Shown: positions 54,851-63,900 of the stretch, piece after piece
Position numbering within the stretch: position 1 is the first letter of the stretch
Layout of the letters: each line of letters begins with the position of its first letter
Source of the DNA: Sphingobium sp. AP49
Lineage (GTDB): Bacteria; Pseudomonadota; Alphaproteobacteria; Sphingomonadales; Sphingomonadaceae
Assembly (NCBI RefSeq): GCF_000281715.2
Contig: NZ_CP124576.1
Location: forward strand, 3,541,501 to 3,605,500
Direction of reading: 5' to 3'
DNA length: 64,000 nucleotides
The notes under the pieces: model-generated
What the model was told of the DNA's origin: nothing
Databases searched by the model: none
The model's input: only the letters and a program-made list of their open reading frames with translations
Translations under genes and position numbers: made by a program

Positions 54851-56338
54851 ATGACCATGATCGACCGGCGCGCTTTGATCGCTGCCTCTGGCGCGGCCCT
54901 GCTGCTCCCCCGTCCCGCTCTCGCCCAGCCCCGCACTGATCGATTTTCCTGGGATGGGATCATCGCCATGGCGCAGAAGCTGGCACGCGCGCCCTATGCC
55001 GAAACGCCCCCCAATGCCGTGGCTGCGAAAGTCGGTTACGATCAGATGCACCAGGCCCGCTTTCGCGATGAGAAGACGATCTGGGGCGACATGCCCGGCG
55101 ACACCGGCGTCCGTCTGTTTCCGTTGAGCGGCACCGCCCAGCAGCCTGTCCAGATCGCGCTGGTGGAAAAGGGCGTCGCCACGCCGCTGCGCTATGACCC
55201 CGCCATGTTCGAGACGCCGGAAGGCAATGCCGTCGCGGATCTTGGCCCGGACGCCGGCTATGCCGGGTTCCGCATCATGAATGCGAAGCGCGACGGCGAC
55301 TGGCTGTCCTTCCTGGGCGCCAGCTATTTCCGGGCACCCGGCCCGACCAAGCAGTTCGGCCTGTCCGCGCGCGCCGTGGCGATCAACACCAGCATTCCGG
55401 GCAAGGAGGAATTTCCCCGCTTCACCCATTTCTGGCTGGAACGCACCAGCGACAGCAGCATGACCGTCTATGCGCTGCTCGACGGGGCATCGATCAGCGG
55501 CGCCTTCCGCTTCATCAACCGACTGGATGGCCAGGGCGTGCATCAGGATGTGACCGCCGCCCTGTTTCCGCGTCGCCCCATCCCCGAACTGGGCCTGATG
55601 GCGATGACCAGCATGTTCTGGTATGATGAGGCGCATCGGAACAAGGGCACCGACTGGCGCCCGGAAATCCATGATTCCGACCTGCTCTCCATCGCCAGCG
55701 CCGACGGCAGCGTGCAGGCCCGGCCGCTGGTCAATCCCAGCGTGCCACGGGTGGACGGTTTTGCCGAGACCAGCCCCAAGGGCTTCGGCCTGCTGCAGCG
55801 CGACCGCAATTTTGACCATTATCAGGATGACGGCGTCTATTATGATCGGCGCCCCTCGCTGTGGGCCACGCCGGCCGCACCGCTGGGCGCGGGACAGGTC
55901 CGCCTCTACACCTTCCCGACCGACAGCGAATATACCGACAATGTCTGCGCCTATTGGACGCCGGCCAAAGCGGGGCGTCCGGGGACACGGATCGACGCCG
56001 CCTATCGACTGGACTGGACGTCGGCGCGTAGCCCCGCCAGCAGCAATCTGGCCACGATCGAAGCGGTATGGCGCGGTCGCGGCGAAGAGGCCGGCGTCGA
56101 ACGACTGGTGATCGACTTTGCCGGCGTCCCGGCCGATGCCAAGCCGGACATCTGGACCGACATCGGGAATGGCACGATCCTGAAGAGGGGCGGCTATCCC
56201 GTGCTGGGTCAGCCAGGACTGTTCCGGGTGGCGCTGGATATACGCAAAACGGGCGACAAGGCGGCGGATATCCGGGTCCAGCTTCGCTCCGGCAATCGCG
56301 CGTTCAGCGAATATGTGCATTATCCGGTCGGCGCATGA
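54851..56338 (+). CDS. opgG: Periplasmic glucan biosynthesis protein (OpgG/OpgD family)
   Basis: This 495-residue exported protein has a twin-arginine-like signal (MIDRRALIAASGAALLLPRPALA). The MdoG fold shows SWDGIIAMAQKLARAPY, YDQMHQARFRDEKTIWGD, SYFRAPGPTKQFGLSARAVAIN, EFPRFTHFWLER, PELGLMAMTSMFWYDE and GFGLLQRDRNFDHYQDDGVYYDRRPSLW. It shapes or branches osmoregulated periplasmic glucans. Start at ATG 54851; a second ATG lies six bases further. It precedes opgH by 60 bases, and the pair sits between flagellin and fliA. Confidence 0.93.
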   Translation: MTMIDRRALIAASGAALLLPRPALAQPRTDRFSWDGIIAMAQKLARAPYAETPPNAVAAKVGYDQMHQARFRDEKTIWGDMPGDTGVRLFPLSGTAQQPVQIALVEKGVATPLRYDPAMFETPEGNAVADLGPDAGYAGFRIMNAKRDGDWLSFLGASYFRAPGPTKQFGLSARAVAINTSIPGKEEFPRFTHFWLERTSDSSMTVYALLDGASISGAFRFINRLDGQGVHQDVTAALFPRRPIPELGLMAMTSMFWYDEAHRNKGTDWRPEIHDSDLLSIASADGSVQARPLVNPSVPRVDGFAETSPKGFGLLQRDRNFDHYQDDGVYYDRRPSLWATPAAPLGAGQVRLYTFPTDSEYTDNVCAYWTPAKAGRPGTRIDAAYRLDWTSARSPASSNLATIEAVWRGRGEEAGVERLVIDFAGVPADAKPDIWTDIGNGTILKRGGYPVLGQPGLFRVALDIRKTGDKAADIRVQLRSGNRAFSEYVHYPVGA

Positions 56339-56398
56339 ACGGAACAACGCCGATGGCGAACGGTTCTGACGTTCGGGCTAATCAGGAACGGGTCTGAA

Positions 56399-58285
56399 AT
56401 GACATCGACAGGAGGCATCCCTGCGGCCGGCGACACGGCAGGGACGGAACCGCACGTCCGGGCGTTTGAGAACGTCCCGGCGGAAGCGCCGATCGCGATG
56501 CCGACCCAGGATTTCGGGGCTGCCCCGGAACGGCTGCATCGGCCAGTCAATATCGATCTATGGGCGCGACGCCTGTTGGTCGTCCTGCTGGCGCTGCTTC
56601 CCGCATCGCTCGCGGCGCACGAAATGCGTCGTTCGATTGGCCTGGACGGCATTTCCTTCTGGGAAGGTGTGTATCTTGCGCTGTTCATCCCGCTCTTCGC
56701 CTGGATTGCCTTTGGCTTTGCCACCGCGCTGATTGGCTTCCTGTTGCTGACGGTCGGCAAGGGCAAAGCTGTACGGCCCTACACGCCGCGCGACACCACG
56801 CCGCTCAAGGGCCGCACGGCGATCCTGCTGCCGGTCTGCAACGAGGATTTCCTGGGCGTGCTCGGCCGCCTGTCGATCATGGAGCGCTCACTGTCGCAGG
56901 TGATGGGTGGCGAACGGTTCGAGTTTTTCATCCTGTCGGATTCCAACCCGGAAAATGGCGAGACCGAACGCAAGGCCTATCTGGAGATGCGCAAGGCCTT
57001 TTCCCGGCCGGTCCATTATCGCCGGCGCGCACGCAATATCGGCCGCAAACCGGGGAATATCGAGGAATGGGTGACCCGCTTCGGCGGTGCCTATGACTAT
57101 ATGATCGTTCTGGACGCCGACAGCGTGATGAGCGGCCAGACCATGGCCCGCCTAGCCGCCGACATGGAACGACATCCCCATCTGGGCCTTATCCAGACCG
57201 TGCCCACGGTCATGGGCGCGGCCACGCTGTTCGCCCGCTGGCAGCAATTTGCCAGCCGGTTGTTCGGACCGATTTCTGCCGCCGGCATGATCTGGTGGGC
57301 CGGATCGGAAGGCATGTTCTGGGGTCATAATGCGATTGTGCGGGTGAAAGCCTTCGCCGAAAGTTGCGGTTTGCCCGAACTGCCCGGGCGCGCGCCTTTT
57401 GGCGGCCATATCCTGAGCCACGACATGCTGGAGGCGGCACTGCTGCGACGGCGCGGCTGGGATGTCCACATGGTCACGGCGGACGACAGTTTCGAGGAAT
57501 TTCCGCCATCCATGCCCGATCTGTTCACCCGCGACCGGCGCTGGTGCCAGGGCAATATCCAGCATGTCCCGTTGCTGATGAAGATTGCCGGCCTCCATCC
57601 GGTCAGCCGGTTCCAGTTGTTCGTAGGGGCTTCGGCCTATTGCACCTCGCCATTGTGGCTGGCGCTGATGCTGGTCGTGCTGGGCGGGGCCGCCACCGGC
57701 GTTTGGCCACCTACCGACGTGCTGCCTTCGGGTGGCCTGCTGGCGGTAACCGCGCTGTTGTTGTTCGGCCCCAAGATCCTGGCGATCGGCTGGGCCATGG
57801 CCGATCCTTCGCGGCGCATCGGCTTTGGCGGTGCGGTCCGCATGACCCGCGGCGTGGTGGCCGACATCATCCTGTCCATCCTGATGGCACCGGTGGCGAT
57901 GCTGACCCAGACGATCAACCTGTTCAGCATCCTGATGGGCCGCAAGGCGAGCTGGAACGGCCAGACCCGCGATCGCGACGGCATGGCGATCACGGGTGCG
58001 ATCTGGCTGTTCAAATGGCATATTTTGCTTGGCGTCGGCCTGACCATTCTGGCCGTGCGTGCCGATTCGGTCGGCTGGCTGAGCCCGGTCGTCGCCGGCC
58101 TGTTCCTGGCCCCCGTCCTGGCTGCGATCACCGCACGCAAGGATCTGGGTCGCAAGGCGGAAGATAGCGGCCTGTTCCAGGTTGCCGAACCATGGTGGCG
58201 GACACAAAATTATCGACCGCTGCGGTTCCGCTGGCCCGTACCCGGGCGGATCGCACCGGTCTCGGCCCCTGCCAACGACAGCTGA
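56399..58285 (+). CDS. opgH: Glucan biosynthesis glucosyltransferase OpgH
   Basis: This 628-residue inner-membrane GT2 enzyme makes the glucan backbone from UDP-glucose. Two N-terminal helices (about 58-120) precede the catalytic domain. The domain has TAILLPVCNED, DSNPENGETE, YDYMIVLDADSVMSGQ (DAD), GHNAIVRVKAF, SHDMLEAALLRRRGW and the Q/RxxRW-type RDRRWCQGN. About five more helices follow the catalytic domain. It is somewhat shorter than E. coli OpgH (about 850). Read together with opgG it forms a two-gene unit. Confidence 0.94.
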   Translation: MTSTGGIPAAGDTAGTEPHVRAFENVPAEAPIAMPTQDFGAAPERLHRPVNIDLWARRLLVVLLALLPASLAAHEMRRSIGLDGISFWEGVYLALFIPLFAWIAFGFATALIGFLLLTVGKGKAVRPYTPRDTTPLKGRTAILLPVCNEDFLGVLGRLSIMERSLSQVMGGERFEFFILSDSNPENGETERKAYLEMRKAFSRPVHYRRRARNIGRKPGNIEEWVTRFGGAYDYMIVLDADSVMSGQTMARLAADMERHPHLGLIQTVPTVMGAATLFARWQQFASRLFGPISAAGMIWWAGSEGMFWGHNAIVRVKAFAESCGLPELPGRAPFGGHILSHDMLEAALLRRRGWDVHMVTADDSFEEFPPSMPDLFTRDRRWCQGNIQHVPLLMKIAGLHPVSRFQLFVGASAYCTSPLWLALMLVVLGGAATGVWPPTDVLPSGGLLAVTALLLFGPKILAIGWAMADPSRRIGFGGAVRMTRGVVADIILSILMAPVAMLTQTINLFSILMGRKASWNGQTRDRDGMAITGAIWLFKWHILLGVGLTILAVRADSVGWLSPVVAGLFLAPVLAAITARKDLGRKAEDSGLFQVAEPWWRTQNYRPLRFRWPVPGRIAPVSAPANDS

Positions 58286-58289
58286 TCCG

Positions 58290-59027
58290 TTAGTCCCAGT
58301 CGCGCAGCTTATCGCGTAGCTTGTCGAGTGCCGCCTTCTTGATCTGGCATACCCGCGCGGCACCGATATCCAGCGTCTGGCCGATTTCTTCCAGATTCAG
58401 CTCTTCGACAAAATAGAGCTGAAGGACCAGCGCCTCCCGCTGAGGCAGTTCGCCGATACATTTGGCGACCATCGCCTTGAGCGATTCACGTTCCATAATG
58501 TCGTCGGCGCGATCCTCGACATCGGCGAACCACATGGACTGATCGGAATATACTTCGTCCATGCTGGTGTGCTGGACCATTTCGGCGCCGTCCGCGATCT
58601 CCCGATAAGTGGGCGCGTCGAGATTCATTTCCGCTGCCATTTCCGCTTCCAGCGGCGCACGCCCCAGCCGCTGTTCCAGCCGGTTGCGGACCGCCGCGAG
58701 TTGCTTGCGCGTCGCCATGGCGGATCGGCAGAGCGTCGAGTGGCGGCGCAAATGATCGATCATCGCACCGCGCACGCGCAACTGGGCGTAGGACGCGAAG
58801 CCCAGGCCGCGATCCTCGAAGCTGTTGGCCGCCTCGACCAGCGCGACCATGCCGATCTGCAGCAGATCCTCGACCTCTATCGCGCTGGAGACCCGGCCAT
58901 GGACATGCCAGGCGATCTTGCGGACGAGCGGCATATAGCGCCGCGCAAGCTGCTCCGGGGAATTGGCATTGCCCGGGCGGCCATATGTCAGGACGTCGGA
59001 ACCCGCGGTGACCTTTTTCATGTACAT
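58290..59027 (-). CDS. fliA: Flagellar sigma factor FliA (sigma-28)
   Basis: This 245-residue sigma-70-family factor covers region 2 (YMPLVRKIAWHVHGRVSSAIEVEDLLQIGMVALVEAANSFE, in parts; FASYAQLRVRGAMIDHLRR). Region 3 follows, then region 4 (LPQREALVLQLYFVEELNLEEIGQTL, then GAARVCQIKKAALDKLR). It should read the TAAA-N15-GCCG promoters found before flagellin, fliD and the unknown gene, and be held by FlgM (62458-62736). It is the last gene after flhA, 12 bases downstream. Confidence 0.95.
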   Translation of the reverse strand: MYMKKVTAGSDVLTYGRPGNANSPEQLARRYMPLVRKIAWHVHGRVSSAIEVEDLLQIGMVALVEAANSFEDRGLGFASYAQLRVRGAMIDHLRRHSTLCRSAMATRKQLAAVRNRLEQRLGRAPLEAEMAAEMNLDAPTYREIADGAEMVQHTSMDEVYSDQSMWFADVEDRADDIMERESLKAMVAKCIGELPQREALVLQLYFVEELNLEEIGQTLDIGAARVCQIKKAALDKLRDKLRDWD

Positions 59028-59039
59028 CGGTCAGTCTCC

Positions 59040-61160
59040 TCAGGCGACCCGTTCACGCTGCGGCAGCGGATCGTGCCGGGGCGTGGAACGTTGTTCGCCG
59101 CCAACGACGGCGACGACCTCGACCCCCTTGCCGTCCGGGATTTCCAGGAAGGACAGGACAGGGGTTTCGGGCAGATGGGGTTTGAACAGGCGGGCGAGCG
59201 CACGGCGCGCGACCGGTGAGGTAACGATGGCGAAATTGCGTGCCTGCCCCAGTAAGGGGCGCGCCGCATGCACGACCGACTCAACGATCCGATTGGACAG
59301 GCTTGGTTCGATCGGATGCTTGGCATCGCCGGCCACGCGCATGGCCTGGGCCAGCATGGCTTCCAGCTCGCCGTCGAGCGTGATGACCGGCAGCGGCATC
59401 TTCACCGGGACCAGTCCCTGAATGATCAGCGCGCCAATGCGCTGGCGAATGGCCTCGACCAGTTGTTCATGGCTCATGTCGGGCCGTGCCGCATCGACCA
59501 TGGCTTCACAGATACGCCGGAAATCCTTGAGCGCGATGCCTTCCGACAGCAAGGCACGGCAGAGTGCGGAAATCTGGGTCAGGCTGAGCGTCCCGGGGGT
59601 CAGGCCATCGACCAGATTGGGCGCCGCGTCCTTCAGATTGTCGAGCAGCTTGCGCGCTTCATCCAGACCGAACATCTCGCTGGCGTTCATTGCGATGAGC
59701 TGGTTGAGATGCGTGGCGACGACCGTCGGTGGATCAACCACGGTGTAACCGGCGACCACAGCCTCGCTGCGCTTGGTCTGCGCAATCCAGACGGCATCAA
59801 GACCGAATGTCGGGTCCTTGGCCGCGCGACCAGCCACGGTGCCTTCCAGCATACCGCTGTCGAGGGCGAGCAGATCGTCGGGGAAAATCTCGTCCTCACC
59901 GACGACGACGCCGGCGATGGTGATGCGATACTGATTGGGTTCCAGCGCCAGATTGTCCTTCACGCGGACCATCGGCACGACGAAGCCCAGTTCCTTGGAC
60001 AATTGGCGGCGAATGCCGGTGATGCGGGCCATCAGCGGCGCGCCTTTGCGTTCGTCGACGAGGCCGATCAGGCCATAACCGATTTCCAGCCCCAAAATCG
60101 CACCGTCGGACACATCATTCCATTCGATCAGCGCCGGATTGGGCGGAGGCGGCGCCGGTTCAGGCTCGGCGGCCTTGCGCTGGCTCGATTGGCGCAACTG
60201 CCAGGCGATGGCGCCGGCGACGCCCGCCGCAGGCAGGATGATCATGTGCGGCATGCCGGGCAGCACGCCCAGGAAGCCCAGGATTGCAGCGACCGGGATC
60301 CAGGCCTTGCCGGTGCCGAACTGGCCGGCGACCTGGGCCGACAGGTCCTGCTCGCTCTTGACGCGGGTCACGATCGAAGCGGCCGCAATCGACAGCAGCA
60401 GCGCCGGGATTTGCGCGACCAGCGCATCGCCGATAGCCAGCAGGATGTAGGTCTGGGCAGCCTCGCCCATCGACAGGCCATGGCTGACCACGCCCAGGAT
60501 GATGCCACCGACGATGTTGATGACGAGGATGAGGATGCCGGCGATCGCATCGCCCTTCACAAATTTGGAAGCACCGTCCATCGAACCGTAGAAATCCGCC
60601 TCGGTCGCCACTTCGACACGGCGCAGCTTGGCTTCTTCCGGCGTCATCAGACCAGCGTTGAGGTCGGCGTCGATCGCCATCTGCTTGCCCGGCAGGGCAT
60701 CCAGGGTGAAGCGGGCCGACACTTCGGACACGCGACCGGCGCCCTTGGTGATGACGACCAGGTTGATGATCATCAGGATCGCGAAGACGAAGATACCGAC
60801 GACATAGTCGCCACCGATCAGGAAGTGACCGAACGCCTCGATCACCTGGCCAGCCGCATCCGACCCTTCATGCCCCTGCACCAACACGACGCGGGTAGAG
60901 GCGACGTTGAGCGCCAGGCGCAGCAGGGTCGCGAACAGCAGCACCGTCGGGAAGCTGGAAAAGTCGAGGGGCTTGGCCGCGTTCAGCGCCACCATCAAAA
61001 CAGCCAGGCTGATCATGATGTTGGTAATGAAGCCAAGGTCCAGCATGATCGCTGGCACCGGAACCATCATGAACAGCACGACCATCAGCGTCGCCATCGG
61101 CAACACCGCCCCCTTGGCGGCGCTCATCCAGATCTTCGCTTTGACTTGGGTGGGAGACAT
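59040..61160 (-). CDS. flhA: Flagellar export gate protein FlhA
   Basis: This 706-residue protein has eight membrane helices in the first ~320 residues. Conserved are LGFITNIMISLAVLMVALNA, FPTVLLFATLLRLALNVASTRVVL (FHIPEP-like region) and VSARFTLDALPGKQMAIDADLNAGL. The cytosolic platform (about 340-690) binds chaperone-cargo. It starts 9 bases after the transglycosylase gene and forms an operon with it and fliA, probably from the sigma-54 promoter at 62029-62045. Confidence 0.97.
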   Translation of the reverse strand: MSPTQVKAKIWMSAAKGAVLPMATLMVVLFMMVPVPAIMLDLGFITNIMISLAVLMVALNAAKPLDFSSFPTVLLFATLLRLALNVASTRVVLVQGHEGSDAAGQVIEAFGHFLIGGDYVVGIFVFAILMIINLVVITKGAGRVSEVSARFTLDALPGKQMAIDADLNAGLMTPEEAKLRRVEVATEADFYGSMDGASKFVKGDAIAGILILVINIVGGIILGVVSHGLSMGEAAQTYILLAIGDALVAQIPALLLSIAAASIVTRVKSEQDLSAQVAGQFGTGKAWIPVAAILGFLGVLPGMPHMIILPAAGVAGAIAWQLRQSSQRKAAEPEPAPPPPNPALIEWNDVSDGAILGLEIGYGLIGLVDERKGAPLMARITGIRRQLSKELGFVVPMVRVKDNLALEPNQYRITIAGVVVGEDEIFPDDLLALDSGMLEGTVAGRAAKDPTFGLDAVWIAQTKRSEAVVAGYTVVDPPTVVATHLNQLIAMNASEMFGLDEARKLLDNLKDAAPNLVDGLTPGTLSLTQISALCRALLSEGIALKDFRRICEAMVDAARPDMSHEQLVEAIRQRIGALIIQGLVPVKMPLPVITLDGELEAMLAQAMRVAGDAKHPIEPSLSNRIVESVVHAARPLLGQARNFAIVTSPVARRALARLFKPHLPETPVLSFLEIPDGKGVEVVAVVGGEQRSTPRHDPLPQRERVA

Positions 61161-61169
61161 GAGGAGCCG

Positions 61170-61991
61170 TTACCTTCCGAGGGTGGCGAGCATGAGATAG
61201 GCGAGGCGCGCGGTCTGCGGCTGCGGGCGGACGCTGACGTCCGCCTGCGTCGCAAGGCGCTGTGTTTCGATCCGCACATAATCGGCGGGTGCGACCGTCT
61301 TCGCGCCGCTGGGCAACGCGGTGCCGGCATATTGGACGTCACCATTGCCGATGGTGTCGACGCCCTTCTGCAGCTTGGCAGCGAAACGATCGCGAATGTC
61401 GGCGAAACTGCGCGGGCTGCCGGACCGATCATAGAAGATCGAGCGATTGGCGCGGGCCGCCGCCGGAAAAAGAGAGGCAGCCGTCGCGTCGGGCGCACGG
61501 TCGTTCATCGACAGGAATTTGGAGGCCCCGCCCACGCCCAGGAAATGCGCGAGATAGAGATCGACCGGTTCGGCTTCACGCCCCAAGCGGCTTTCCAGAT
61601 AGGCCTTGTTGTCGGCGGCATGCTCCGCCGCCATGACCGAGGCGGTCTCGGGATGCTTGCGCAGGTCGAGTATCTGCTGGCGCAGGTCGGGGTCCGACAC
61701 ATAATAGCGGCCATTGCTGCCCTTGCTGATCGCATCGGCAGCCCAGCCAAGTCCATATTCGGCGCCATGCTTGTCGACGACGGCAAGCCAGCTCTGGTCG
61801 ACAAACTGGTAAAGGCCGGTCGCGGAGGAGGTCGCCGCACGGGCGGTCGGGTTCAGGCTGGATTCGATCTTGGCCTGACCAAGCAGGTAGGAAAAGTCCA
61901 CGCCCGTCCGGCGGCTCGCCATGGCGATCGCGTTGGTCACGCGATTGCCGGTCGAAACCCCTGTTGCTGAAATGTCTGCAGATGCCGACAC
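61170..61991 (-). CDS. Flagellum-associated lytic transglycosylase (SLT domain)
   Basis: This 273-residue protein has an SLT domain at about 18-150. The catalytic Glu is in LLGQAKIESSLNP, then SSATGLYQFVDQSWL and YLAHFLGVGGASKFL. No clear signal peptide is seen. Flagellar transglycosylases open peptidoglycan for the rod and are often exported by the flagellar machine, like the FlgJ C-terminal domain. The position upstream of flhA-fliA, behind a sigma-54 element, supports a flagellar role. Confidence 0.85.
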   Translation of the reverse strand: MSASADISATGVSTGNRVTNAIAMASRRTGVDFSYLLGQAKIESSLNPTARAATSSATGLYQFVDQSWLAVVDKHGAEYGLGWAADAISKGSNGRYYVSDPDLRQQILDLRKHPETASVMAAEHAADNKAYLESRLGREAEPVDLYLAHFLGVGGASKFLSMNDRAPDATAASLFPAAARANRSIFYDRSGSPRSFADIRDRFAAKLQKGVDTIGNGDVQYAGTALPSGAKTVAPADYVRIETQRLATQADVSVRPQPQTARLAYLMLATLGR

Positions 61992-62028
61992 TGACCCATA
62001 ATCCCCACTTGGTACCGGGGATCATTAG

Positions 62029-62045
62029 AGCAAGGCTTATGCCAA
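62029..62045 (-). promoter_or_regulatory. Sigma-54 promoter of the transglycosylase-flhA-fliA operon
   Basis: On the minus strand TTGGCATAAGCCTTGCT: GG and GC are exactly ten bases apart, with TGGCA and TTGCT matching the -24/-12 consensus TGGCAC-N5-TTGC. The expected start is about 30 bases before the ATG at 61991. Confidence 0.8.
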
Positions 62046-62132
62046 GATTTGGTTAACGCGCGTCAATAAGATTGTGCGTAAAACGAAAAACGGCGCCGAT
62101 TGGCGCCGCTTTAGTCCGATAAGGAAATTTTT

Positions 62133-62444
62133 TTATCGCCGCCCGTATGTCAGTGGCGCGGTTCGCGAACCCTGTGCGGTCAGAATGGCCAGGCGCTGCG
62201 CGCTATGGTCAGCCAGCACGTTCGTGCGCACACGCGCGGCGTCGATGAGGGGCAGCAGGCCGTTCAGCCTTGCCAGCACATCAGGTTCCGATCGCCATGC
62301 CCCGATCGCCCGAACCGACGCCGCAGCGGCACTGACGCGGTTGCTGGCAGCCTCGATCGCAGCGGCATCGGTACCGTCCAGAACGGCACGCAATTCCTCG
62401 AATGCCGCGAAGAGTCCATCCAGAGATGCAAGGCCGAGCGGCAT
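62133..62444 (-). CDS. flgN: FlgN-like flagellar protein
   Basis: The 103-residue helical protein starts from ATG 62444 (MPLGLASLDGLFAAFEELRAVL). It has an Ala-rich helix pair (AIEAASNRVSAAAASVRAIGAW) and ends APLTYGRR. FlgN is the export chaperone for the hook-filament junction proteins. Its place directly after flgM supports the call more than the sequence does. The longer frame to 62681 is antisense-like Arg-rich and rejected. Confidence 0.65.
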   Translation of the reverse strand: MPLGLASLDGLFAAFEELRAVLDGTDAAAIEAASNRVSAAAASVRAIGAWRSEPDVLARLNGLLPLIDAARVRTNVLADHSAQRLAILTAQGSRTAPLTYGRR

Positions 62445-62457
62445 GACGCTTCTCCGT

Positions 62458-62736
62458 TCAGGCCGGCAGGTCGAGCGCCAGCATCCGATCGGCAATAGCC
62501 GACGGATTGACCGGATAATTGCCCGAAGCGATCGCCGCCTTGATCGCGGCGACGCGATCCATGTCCACTGGCGCGCCTTCCGCAGCCATCCGCGCGGCAG
62601 GGCTGGCCGAGGCCGAAGCAGATGTCGTGCCAGCGGTGGCCGACCCGACCGACGAGGCCGCACGAGTCTTGCCGCCATCACGCAGGCGATTCGCCTCGAT
62701 GGCGGAACTGATGCTCTGGCCGACTGAGTTGATCAT
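62458..62736 (-). CDS. flgM: Anti-sigma-28 factor FlgM
   Basis: This 92-residue protein has MINSVGQSISSAIEANRLRDG at the N-terminus and a low-complexity Ser/Ala/Thr middle. The C-terminal sigma-binding helices (DMDRVAAIKAAIASGNYPVNPSAIADRMLAL) are the FlgM signature. FlgM holds FliA until the hook is complete, when it is secreted. It lies 45 bases after flgA. Confidence 0.92.
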   Translation of the reverse strand: MINSVGQSISSAIEANRLRDGGKTRAASSVGSATAGTTSASASASPAARMAAEGAPVDMDRVAAIKAAIASGNYPVNPSAIADRMLALDLPA

Positions 62737-62781
62737 TGATTCATTCCTTCACTCGTCCCTTAGACACTATAACGGACAAGT

Positions 62782-63330
62782 TCAAAATTCATTAAATCCC
62801 GGAACGCGTACCACGCCCATTTCCACGACCTGGGCAAGAATAGGTGCCGATTTCTTGTCTTCCCGGACCCGGATGGTCTCACCGACAGCACCATCCTCGT
62901 CCGCGATCATCATCCGCGATACACTGAAGGCCGCATTGCCGGCATTTAGCTGCACGGGATCCCCCCGCTTGACGGCCGCCTCCTTTGGCACCGCCCGCGC
63001 GGCCGGCGCGTAACGGGCGACCGGACCGGTCATCCCCGCCGCACCGCCCGCCACCAGCGGCACGCGGATGCGCCAGCCCAGGGCATCACATTTGACGATC
63101 GCCGCCCCGAAGGTCGGTCCATCGACGCTTGGCGTGGTCGGGCAGGCCGCCAGCCGCAAGCGCCGATCAACCGGCGCGAGCGGCCCGCCAGGCTCCCCCA
63201 TGTTGGCGCCGACGGTCATCGCGACCAGGCTATCGATCCGGTCCAGATTCTCGAATTTCTGCTGCGCCAGCGCAGGCTGCGCACCGGCAAAGGCCAAGGT
63301 GGCGGCAAGTATCAGGCTGAGACGGGACAC
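62782..63330 (-). CDS. flgA: P-ring assembly chaperone FlgA
   Basis: The protein is 182 residues from GTG 63330 (GGAGAAG upstream), with a signal peptide ending GAQPALA. The body has the SAF-like FlgA fold: RRLRLAACPTTP, WRIRVPL, VKRGDPVQLNAGNAAFSVS, and the C-terminal AQVVEMGVVRVPGFNEF. The cysteines in LAACPTT and VKCDALG may pair. FlgA helps FlgI form the P ring. A sigma-54 element lies 41 bases upstream. Confidence 0.88.
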   Translation of the reverse strand: MSRLSLILAATLAFAGAQPALAQQKFENLDRIDSLVAMTVGANMGEPGGPLAPVDRRLRLAACPTTPSVDGPTFGAAIVKCDALGWRIRVPLVAGGAAGMTGPVARYAPAARAVPKEAAVKRGDPVQLNAGNAAFSVSRMMIADEDGAVGETIRVREDKKSAPILAQVVEMGVVRVPGFNEF

Positions 63331-63370
63331 GGCACTTCTCCGGAAAATGCGGACTAGATGACCACGTACC

Positions 63371-63386
63371 AGCAAAATATGTGCCA
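63371..63386 (-). promoter_or_regulatory. flgAp: Sigma-54 promoter of flgA-flgM-flgN
   Basis: On the minus strand TGGCACATATTTTGCT is a full match to TGGCAC-N5-TTGC(A/T). It lies in the 63-base gap between motB and flgA. The expected start is about 30 bases before the GTG at 63330. Confidence 0.85.
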
Positions 63387-63393
63387 AAACCCT

Positions 63394-63900
63394 TCAGTGA
63401 CGCTCGGCTGCCCCCGCCGCGATCCGGATAAGCTGCCCCTGCCCCGCCATATTGTCCGCCTGGTCTAGCCCCCGGATGATCAACCGGTCGCCGGAAATGC
63501 CGGCCGCCTTGAGCGCGCGCGCGACTGCCCCCAGCCGCGCTGCGGCCAGGTCCCATTCGTCAAACCGTTGATGCGACCGGTCCATGCCGCTACTGCGCAC
63601 CTCCATTTTGCCGCTGGATCGCGCGAACTGCCCTGCGATGGTCGCCAGACGCGCGCCGCCCTGCGGCGTCAACAGCGCCTCCCCTGGCAGGAACAATTCA
63701 GCTGCGCGCAATTCGATACCCTGCCGCATCGCCCGGCCGCCAAATTGCTGGCTGACTTCGGCCAGCAGCGCGTCGCGCTTCTGGCCACTGGCCTGAAGCA
63801 ACACAAAGAAGCCCAGCAGCAGCAGCAGCAGGTCAGCAAAACTGACAGCCCAGCGATTGCGCCGGCCTGCCGAGGCATTCAGGAGGACAGGCGCCGTCAT
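63394..63900 (-). CDS. motB: Short MotB-like stator protein
   Basis: This 168-residue protein has one N-terminal membrane helix (WAVSFADLLLLLLGFFVLLQAS). Its Asp (FAD) is at the position of the MotB proton-binding Asp. A C-terminal OmpA-like peptidoglycan-binding domain follows (MEVRSSGMDRSHQRFDEWDLAAARLGAVARALKAAGISGDRL). It is far shorter than classical MotB (about 300). The OmpA domain begins early and the periplasmic linker is short. Its ATG overlaps the stop of the upstream gene (ATGA). Confidence 0.7.
   Translation of the reverse strand: MTAPVLLNASAGRRNRWAVSFADLLLLLLGFFVLLQASGQKRDALLAEVSQQFGGRAMRQGIELRAAELFLPGEALLTPQGGARLATIAGQFARSSGKMEVRSSGMDRSHQRFDEWDLAAARLGAVARALKAAGISGDRLIIRGLDQADNMAGQGQLIRIAAGAAERH

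Noticed and set aside
59268..61970. A 900-residue open frame on the plus strand opposite flhA
   Set aside because: It is rich in His, Arg, Asp and Gln, lacks any domain, and mirrors flhA codons. It is a shadow of a GC-rich gene.
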